Source: Hepatocystis sp. ex Piliocolobus tephrosceles (lineage: Eukaryota > Apicomplexa > Aconoidasida > Haemosporida > Plasmodiidae). From it: DNA of 13,005 nucleotides. The stretch is taken from NCBI GenBank assembly GCA_902459845.2, contig CABPSV020000321.1, positions 1-13,005 of the forward strand, given 5' to 3'. Under the pieces are notes generated by a model that ran no database searches, was not told the origin of the DNA, and worked only from the letters and a program-made list of their open reading frames with translations. Each line of letters opens with the position of its first letter. Positions within the stretch are counted from its first letter, which is position 1. Made by a program: the position numbers and the translations under genes. Shown here piece by piece: positions 7,500 to 13,005 of the stretch.

Positions 7500-8646
7500 T
7501 GCAAATAATTATATAAATGTTAAAAAATAAATTACATTCAGTTTACCACAAATAATTTTGAATAGTATATTTTTTTTTGTTAAGTTACATATTTTGTTTT
7601 TGGATCTGAAATTGTGCATTTTTAAGTTAACGCATTTATCTTTTTTTTTTGTTATTTTTTTTTTTTTTTTCTTTTTAACTAGAATTTTTCTTAAGCAGTT
7701 CGGTCCTCAGTACGGAATAGAGCCTTTTACAGTAAAACTTATAAACATATGAATATGTGGATATATATATATATATACATACACAAATGAATTTTCAGCA
7801 TTTTCTGGTGCTTGAGTCTGTTTGTATATATGTGTTACTGTTAATATAAAAATAACCACATGTGGGTAAAAAATATATTTATTACTTTTTTGTTATTCAT
7901 TATGCGTTTATTATTAATTTCTTTTTGAATAGGTTGAAAACTTGGAAGAAATGTATTCAGAGGAATTTAAAAGTTTGGATTTTTTAAATAGCTTAAAGCA
8001 GGTATTATTATAATTACTATTGTACCGACTTTTTTCATTCATTTTTGTGCTTAATTTTTGTGCTTAATTTTTGTGCTTAATTTTTGTGCTTAATTTTTGT
8101 GCCTAATTTTTGTGCCTAATTTTTGTGCCTAATTTTTGTGCCTAATTTTTGTGCCTAATTTTTTCTGTTCTACATTTCCTACTCTGTTTTTTTTTTCTTT
8201 AACATTCGTATATTTCGTTTTACATACACGACATGACGTATTTTACTATTTATAGATTACTCATACCTTTTATGTGAAAAAATCAAAAAAGTCTACATGG
8301 AACATAATGATTTTGGTAATTTTAAAAAACAAAACAAAGCAAAAGATGTTGTGTATGTACATATGCTTATATAGCAGTAGTAAGGATAAAAAAAAAAAAA
8401 ATGATGCTAAAGATAAAAAAAAAAAAAAATAAGTTTTAAATGAAGAAAACGTTTTTGCCTCAATGTTTAGGGAATCGATGTTAGAGGAACAGATATATCG
8501 TTTACAAATTTAAGCAAAACCTGTATTAAGGTATTATAATACATGTATATATATATATATATGTATGTAAGTACCTATGTATATTGCCAAACCGTTTACC
8601 AACGTTTCAGTGGCACCATTTTATTTATTCATTTATTTTTTTTTTT

Positions 8647-8712
<66 letters not shown>

Positions 8713-9761
8713 TATTATTTTTTTTTTTTTTTTGTTAAAGGAGGGTGTTTACTTATCTAACTTGATTAATAAATGCTTAGTGAATTTATTTAATAGTGTA
8801 AAAATTGAATGTGCACAAGAATTTGAGAGTTTCTCAGATTACCAGGTTATGTATATACCAATATGTATATACACAAATGCAAAAAAAAAAAAAAAAAAAA
8901 AAAAAATACGTGAGTGCACTAAAATATAATGTTACATATTTTGTTTACTCAGTTTATTTTTTTTTCTCCCTTAATTTAACATTACCACTTATTAAACCAG
9001 TTAAGGCAGGCCCTAGATATTTACGGAATGCAATTAGCTTCATCATTAAGTAAAATAATATTAAAAGGGAGAGAGGAATTTAAAAATAAAGTTATTTTTT
9101 TATTAAATGAAAAAAAAAAAGAATATACTCCTGAAATAGAAGATAATAAAAAAAGAGAATGCTTCGACGTTAAAAATGAGACTGAGCTGATGGGTGACTT
9201 ATATTTTTACATAAAGTAATATATATATATATATTTATGTATATATATTTATGTATATATATTTATGTATATATATTTATGTATATATATATATTTATGT
9301 ATGAGTTATCAACTGAGTGAAAAATACAATTCATTAACATTTATTATTAAAAAATTTTAATTATATATTACATGGTGTTGTTTTATGGGTGTTTTTTTTT
9401 TTTTTTTTTTTTTTTTTTACTATGCAATTTATTTTAAAAAATATTACTTTGTACGTAAAAATATAAATATCTCATGAAAAAAAAAAAAATAAACATATTT
9501 ATTATGATACGTAAATAAATATAAAAATTTGAAAATTAGTGAAAAGGTGGAAATGGAAATTTTATATATATATATATATATATATGTGATTCATAATATT
9601 TAATTTGTAGAGAAAAAATACTGTCTGATGATAAAAGAAATGAAAATGTAAATACAAAAAATATTTCCCATATAACATCAAACACATCAGACGACGATGG
9701 TGATTACAATACGGGTGATAGTGATGACTCCGATAATTATAACAATGACGATTATGAATAA
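6423..9761 (+). CDS. TOP6B: DNA topoisomerase VI subunit B-like GHKL ATPase (eight exons)
   Basis: Exons: 6423-7405, 7683-7731, 7933-8001, 8256-8315, 8471-8530, 8741-8845, 9010-9215 and 9611-9761, giving 560 residues. The B subunit of Topo VI binds ATP, dimerises and controls strand passage by the Spo11-like A subunit. N-terminal FFFKNLSVTGF (15-25) matches the family strap region. GHKL boxes: KELFDNSVDA (36-45; E37 and N41 are the expected ATP/Mg residues), RDNGEGI (102-108) and SGKFGIGLK (130-138). Transducer: LMRYANSMPLF (304-314), then WNIMIL|GIDVRG and SFTNLSKTCIK, where K403 aligns with the switch lysine, then a helical ALDIYGMQLASSLSKII (443-459). The tail is Asp-rich (about 532-560). 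An Asn/Lys insertion (about 47-82) interrupts the GHKL domain, and the H2TH region looks reduced. Each exon join keeps the frame and the family motifs, which supports the model. The assignment to Topo VI rather than another GHKL protein rests on the transducer match. Confidence 0.87.
6651..6669 (+). repeat. A19 homopolymer inside coding exon 1 of the TopoVIB-like gene
   Basis: Nineteen A encode six lysines and the first base of an Ile codon (RKKKKKKI, residues 76-83). The frame continues correctly into the second GHKL strand, so the recorded length is consistent with an intact gene. The tract is prone to sequencing and polymerase slippage. Confidence 0.92.
7406..7682 (+). other. TopoVIB-like intron 1 (phase 2)
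   Basis: The donor is TTTTAA|GTAAAC and the acceptor TTTTTAACTAG|AATTTT. It contains a 34-base T run (7465-7498). An earlier TAG after a T9 run at 7461-7462 leads only into poly-T and a non-coding frame, so the 7682 acceptor is preferred. Confidence 0.85.
7732..7932 (+). other. TopoVIB-like intron 2 (phase 0)
   Basis: The donor is TTTTACA|GTAAAA and the acceptor TTTGAATAG|GTTGAA. The frame hits a stop at 7750-7752 if it is not spliced, and this is the only GT before that stop, so the donor is well determined. It contains a short AT run near 7761-7776. Confidence 0.83.
8002..8255 (+). other. TopoVIB-like intron 3 (phase 0)
   Basis: The donor is TTAAAGCAG|GTATTA and the acceptor ATTTATAG|ATTACT. 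The intron is dominated by a 13-bp tandem repeat listed separately. The 69-base exon before it and the 60-base exon after it both stay in frame. Confidence 0.85.
8047..8163. repeat. 13-bp intronic minisatellite, nine copies in two blocks
   Basis: GTGC starts occur at 8047, 8060, 8073, 8086, 8099, 8112, 8125, 8138 and 8151, exactly 13 bases apart. The first four copies read GTGCTTAATTTTT and the last five GTGCCTAATTTTT. It lies within intron 3 of the TopoVIB-like gene. Confidence 0.95.
8316..8470 (+). other. TopoVIB-like intron 4 (phase 0)
   Basis: The donor is ATTTTG|GTAATT and the acceptor CAATGTTTAG|GGAATC. It contains two near-duplicate segments, AAGGATAAAAA and AAAGATAAAAA, each followed by an A run (about 8381-8430). 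Confidence 0.85.
8531..8740 (+). other. TopoVIB-like intron 5 (phase 0) with a T62 tract
   Basis: The donor is ATTAAG|GTATTA and the acceptor TTTGTTAAAG|GAGGGT. It holds an uninterrupted run of 62 T (8649-8710), then ATTATTATT and another T run, an extreme polypyrimidine tract. The AAAG acceptor is less typical than TAG or CAG, but the frame demands it. Confidence 0.8.
8846..9009 (+). other. TopoVIB-like intron 6 (phase 0)
   Basis: The donor is GATTACCAG|GTTATG and the acceptor GTTAAGGCAG|GCCCTA. Nearby AGs at 9000 and 9005 do not keep the frame open; the one at 9009 gives ALDIYGMQL, which fits the C-terminal helix of TopoVIB transducer domains. It contains an A tract (8881-8906). Confidence 0.82.
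9216..9610 (+). other. TopoVIB-like intron 7 (phase 2)
   Basis: The donor is TACATAAA|GTAATA and the acceptor TAATTTGTAG|AGAAAA. It contains 14-bp TTTATGTATATATA units (9234-9299), a T tract near 9391-9418 and an AT run near 9563-9585. If it were not spliced, translation would end at the TAA that overlaps the donor (9217-9219), losing only the acidic tail. That makes this the least certain of the seven introns. Confidence 0.72.
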
Positions 9762-9880
9762 GAGGTTGTTAAAAAAAAAAAATTAAAAAAAAATAAATGA
9801 ACAATTGAATACATGCATAAATGAATACAATATTGCAATAAGAGACACTGGTAAAAATAAAAATTAAAACGGATAAAAAA

Positions 9881-9927
<47 letters not shown>

Positions 9928-10295
9928 ATATTGGCATAATATATAAACTGAATTAAAATATAACTTATTTCATCTGAAGTATTTTTAATTTTTTTTTTTA
10001 CTTTTATTATTTACATACAAACAATGCATATATATATATATATATATATATATTGTTTACGTGTAAGCAAGTGTTTATGTATGCTTACTTTAAATTTAAT
10101 AAAACATATGTGCATTCATGCATAAATATGAACGTCGTTACCAATCAATAAATCAATCAATAAATGAAAAAAAAAATAAAACAAAATAATAAAAGTGTCT
10201 TTCTCCCAGTTGCTTCTATTTTTTTTTTTTTTACAATTATACAGGTATATATGTTTTTAATTTATTTCTGTTATAACATATATGGTGTTGACAAT
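9762..10295. other. Convergent intergenic spacer
   Basis: Both the TopoVIB-like gene (plus) and the VTT-domain gene (minus) end here, so 534 bases must hold two 3' UTRs and two polyadenylation regions. It contains A runs, AT microsatellites (about 9894-9922 and 10027-10053) and AATCAATA-type repeats near 10143-10163. I see no gene in it. Confidence 0.65.
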
Positions 10296-10903
10296 TTATT
10301 CGGCATCTCCTTCTTCCATCGATAAGGACATATTCATTACATTCATAACATATAGTCTTCTTCTTGTAATTACTGATATATATACAAGTGCAATAATACC
10401 TATGATTAAACCAACTAACAGTATAATAAAGTTGAACTTGTTTTTTTCTAGGTCTGTAAAAGGGTTAAAAATAAAAATAAAATAAAAATATAATTACGAT
10501 ACTGTATAAGACGAAAGATTATATGAAAGTAAAAGAAAAAAAACAAAACAAAATTTAGTTACCGTTTATGTTTGATATGTTTTGAATTAAAACTCCAATA
10601 TATACAAATAAACTTATGCCTATTAAAAAAATAAATAAATCAAATATAATATAATATAATATCATATCATATATATAATTTTTTTTTTTTTTATAAAAAA
10701 ATGTGTCATATGTTATGTGAACACAACACACAGAGATAATAAAAGTAATGCTCAGTGATAACCATTGTGCATTATTTGCTTATTTATTTATTTATTTATT
10801 TATTTGCTTATTTATTTATTTATTTATTTGCTTATTTATTTATTTATTTATTTATTTATTTGCTTATTTATTTATTTGCTTATTTATTTATTTATTTATT
10901 TGC

Positions 10904-10934
<31 letters not shown>

Positions 10935-12200
10935 TTTGCTTATTTATTTATTTGCTTATTTATTTATTTGCTTATTTATTTATTTTATTTTTTTTTTTTT
11001 TGTCGTGGTATCAGTATTACTAGGCAGAGCTGTGATCGATCCAAGGGCAAAGTGTTTATATTTTACAGATGTTACTCCTAATATATAACTGACTAGTGAT
11101 GCAGGTAGAATAGGAGATAAACGAATAAGGAGAACAAAGGAAAGTCCATTTGTATTAATAGCTTGATTAAATGCTAAATATATAGGATATTTCATTAATT
11201 TTTTATATATAAAATCATGTAATAAATATCTTGATATAAAAAAACATATTGACATACCTATAACATATCCCAAAAAAACTGAACATACAGCTACAACAAT
11301 ACCGAGTGCTTTACCATATACGCCTGAAAATATTAATCCTGCTGCTACGCACATAATTTCAACTGACATAAACAAAGGAATAGTACAAGTGAAAATTAAT
11401 AAATATAAAACAATACTCCATGATTTTTGTTCTTTTACCCATTCAATAAGAAGATTTAACATTGTAAATATATTATTAAAATTAAAAAATGCATATATAA
11501 GTGCAATAATTATTACTACAGCTAATAATATTTTTAAAACTATATATAATTTATATCTTCTCCTGCTTCTCCTATTACTAAAAATTATATCACTGTCAGA
11601 TTTATTTAACATACTATTTTTTTCTAAATCAATTTCATTATTGTAATTATTTTCAAAACTATAATGAGCTTCTTCATTATTTATAAGTCCATCACTATAA
11701 GATGTATTATTATTATTCATATTGTAAAAATTATAATTATTAATATTATTATCATTATTTAATAATTTAGCTCTTTCAGATTTTTTATTGTCAGATTTTT
11801 TATTATCTGATTTTTTATTATCCGTTTTTTTACCTTTTTTTCCATATTTGTAATTATTTATATGTGAATAATCATTTATGTTATTTTGAATAATAGTATT
11901 ACTCTCAAAACTAGTTTGACTATTAGCCATATTATTACCATTACTACTTACAATATTAGTATTACCATAACTGTTATTTATTATGTTTTTGTTATTATCA
12001 GTATTATTACTGTTATTATAATTTGATGATACAGTACAATTTTTATTTAATAATTCTCCATTGTTTTTATTCGCTTCAGATGAATAAATACTATCATAAT
12101 TACTATCTAAATAAACATAATTTTTATTCTTTTTATTTTCTACATGTTCCATTTCGATATTAATTTCTTTGTTTGAACGATCATACACTCTTTGGTCCAT
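10296..12200 (-). CDS. VTT/DedA-type (TVP38/TMEM64, SNARE-associated Golgi) multi-pass membrane protein (three exons)
   Basis: Exons on the minus strand are 12200-11021, 10619-10563 and 10453-10296, giving 464 residues. The first 215 or so residues are hydrophilic and Asn/Ser/Lys-rich, with three DNKKS repeats (127-141). Then RRSRRR (210-215) precedes a membrane helix (216-240), a second (about 262-280), a re-entrant/helix region with E281 and AGLIFSGVYGKALG (287-300), a further helix (300-324), and the diagnostic FVLLIRLSPILPASLVSYILG (355-375), which is the F-x4-R-x-S-P-x-x-P signature of the family. Exon 2 restores ALPS|ISLFVYIG and exon 3 adds a final helix (about 419-441) and a basic/acidic tail. 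Eukaryotic VTT proteins (TVP38, TMEM41B, VMP1, TMEM64) act in the secretory membranes, some as lipid scramblases. The exact activity and compartment here are not shown by the sequence. Confidence 0.87.
10454..10562 (-). other. VTT-protein intron 2 (phase 1)
   Basis: Read on the minus strand, the donor is ATAAACG|GTAACT and the acceptor CCTTTTACAG|ACCTAG. The 109-base intron joins the 57-base exon 2 to the final membrane-helix exon. The frame is kept to the TAA at 10296-10298. Confidence 0.86.
10620..11020 (-). other. VTT-protein intron 1 (phase 1)
   Basis: Read on the minus strand, the donor is CTGCCTA|GTAATA and the acceptor TTTTTTTAATAG|GCATAA. Half of its 401 bases are a TTTA microsatellite. 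Reading through the donor gives a Lys-rich run and a stop; splicing gives ALPSISLFVYIG, which continues the family domain. Confidence 0.86.
10775..10984. repeat. TTTA tetranucleotide array with TTTG interruptions
   Basis: A 210-base array of TTTA units in which the TTTG variant recurs as TTTGCTTA. The G positions are 10778, 10806, 10830, 10862, 10878, 10902, 10938, 10954 and 10970, giving gaps of 28, 24, 32, 16, 24, 36, 16 and 16. It lies within intron 1 of the VTT-domain gene. Confidence 0.95.
11776..11820. repeat. 15-bp coding repeat (DNKKS)3
   Basis: Three 15-bp units, seen on the plus strand as TCAGATTTTTTATTG/A, encode DNKKS repeats in the N-terminal tail of the VTT-domain protein. The unit is a multiple of three, so it can vary in copy number without a frameshift. 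Confidence 0.88.
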
Positions 12201-12948
12201 TCGGTCGTTTATCTAAACGTTTCTTACAAACAAATTAAAAACTTACTATATTCAATATAGTAATTATTTTATTTTATTTTATTTTATTTTATTTTTTTTT
12301 TTTTAGTTTGTTCTATCTTTTGTTTACTTTATTCGTTTATATCTTCCTTTATTTTTGCTTTATTCAATCTACGTTTTTTTTGAATATGTGTATATATATG
12401 TATATATTTATATACATGTTGCGTGTTAAAAAAAAAAATGAGTTATATAAATTTTTAATTAATTTATAAACTTGATCCAATAATTGTTTTGTTTATAAAA
12501 TTATAAGCAAAAAAGTACGATTCACATTTTTTTTCAACATTTTATATATGTAACAATATACATATGTATATACATTGAGTACATATATTTATACGTACAT
12601 ATATATATATATATATATATAGCCTATATTATCATGTTAACTAATTTAATTATATATTTTTTTCGTTTCCATTTAAAAAAAAAAAAAAAAAAAAAAAAAC
12701 ATTACTATATCCTTTCTCTGTATTAGAATGTATATATATTTTTAAATTATTTTGCCTGTTTATAACATTATCATTTATAGTGCGCATTTGAATTTTTTTA
12801 CCAATACATTTTTAAGTTATTTTTTTTTTTTTTTTTTTGGGGAGAGGGGGGAGAAGTTTTATACAAGTATTTGTAAATTTCGATATATATTTACGTTTTA
12901 TTTTATTTTATTTTATTTTTATTATATTTTTTTTTTTTTTTTATTTTT

Positions 12949-13005
<57 letters not shown>
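12201..13005. promoter_or_regulatory. Upstream region of the VTT-domain gene
   Basis: This 0.8-kb non-coding stretch runs to the window edge. It contains a TTTTA pentamer array (about 12270-12292), an AT microsatellite (about 12600-12621), an A tract (12675-12699), a G-rich patch after a T18 tract (12839-12856), more TTTTA units (about 12896-12919) and a terminal T55 tract. It presumably holds the 5' UTR and promoter of the minus-strand gene. I see no other gene in it. Confidence 0.65.
12951..13005. repeat. Terminal poly(dA:dT) tract, at least 55 T
   Basis: The window ends inside an unbroken T run of 55 bases, so its true length is unknown. Confidence 0.9.

Noticed and set aside
7166..7504. 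Minus-strand 112-residue frame
   Set aside because: It starts in poly-Lys from the intron T run and is antisense to the TopoVIB-like exon 1.
7463..7560. Alternative TopoVIB-like exon after the TAG at 7461-7462
   Set aside because: The sequence after it is poly-T with no family similarity. The 7682 acceptor restores the frame and leads into the confirmed downstream exons.
8543..8929. Plus-strand 128-residue frame with a long poly-Phe run
   Set aside because: It reads through intron 5 (T62) in a single frame. Only the segment 8741-8845 is a real exon of the TopoVIB-like gene.
10748..11088. Three overlapping plus-strand open frames of about 91-108 residues rich in Leu, Phe, Ile and Tyr, resembling membrane proteins
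   Set aside because: They are readings of a stop-free TTTA/TTTG array within an intron of the minus-strand VTT-domain gene. The periodic YLFIYLF pattern comes from the repeat.
1..13005. CRISPR arrays, tRNA or rRNA genes, transposons, or bacterial operon features
   Set aside because: The tandem repeats have no unique spacers of regular size. No tRNA cloverleaf, rRNA core or transposase motif was seen. Ribosome binding sites and operons do not apply to this eukaryotic nuclear DNA.

Overview
The window looks like nuclear DNA of a malaria parasite, most likely Plasmodium of the P. falciparum (Laverania) type. It is very A+T-rich, with long poly(dA:dT) tracts and AT or TTTA microsatellites between genes. 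Its proteins carry Asn/Lys-rich low-complexity insertions, and its introns are short, pyrimidine-rich GT-AG introns. I could not run a database search. From memory, homologous genes lie on P. falciparum chromosome 13; this is unverified.

Layout: four protein-coding genes. (1) Minus strand, 216-2183: a MOCS3/Uba4-type E1-like enzyme, with a ThiF/MoeB adenylyltransferase domain fused to a C-terminal rhodanese domain. (2) Plus strand, 3669-5070, two exons: the glycine-cleavage T-protein (aminomethyltransferase), with a probable mitochondrial leader. (3) Plus strand, 6423-9761, eight exons: a topoisomerase VI subunit B-like GHKL ATPase. Only exon 1 is obvious as an open frame; I assembled the seven small 3' exons from splice sites and phase. 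(4) Minus strand, 12200-10296, three exons: a VTT/DedA-type (TVP38/TMEM64, 'SNARE-associated Golgi') multi-pass membrane protein with a long Asn-rich N-terminal tail.

Intergenic regions: genes 1 and 2 are divergent and share a 1.5-kb spacer (2184-3668) holding tandem repeats and a 48-A tract. Genes 2 and 3 are head-to-tail across 1.35 kb. Genes 3 and 4 converge on a 0.53-kb AT-rich spacer. Sequence upstream of gene 4 runs to the window edge and ends in 55 T. I found no tRNA, rRNA, CRISPR array, transposon or viral sequence.

The genes do not form an operon or a joint pathway. They are independent housekeeping functions: ubiquitin-like sulfur transfer, one-carbon/folate metabolism, DNA topology, and membrane lipid or trafficking function. 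I see no clearly new system. The leads most worth checking are: a TopoVIB that seems to lack most of the H2TH domain; an altered Uba4-like enzyme (second zinc pair CxC, no RYxRQ motif) with a leader that may contain an in-frame cryptic intron; and several ordered tandem repeats in introns and promoters.
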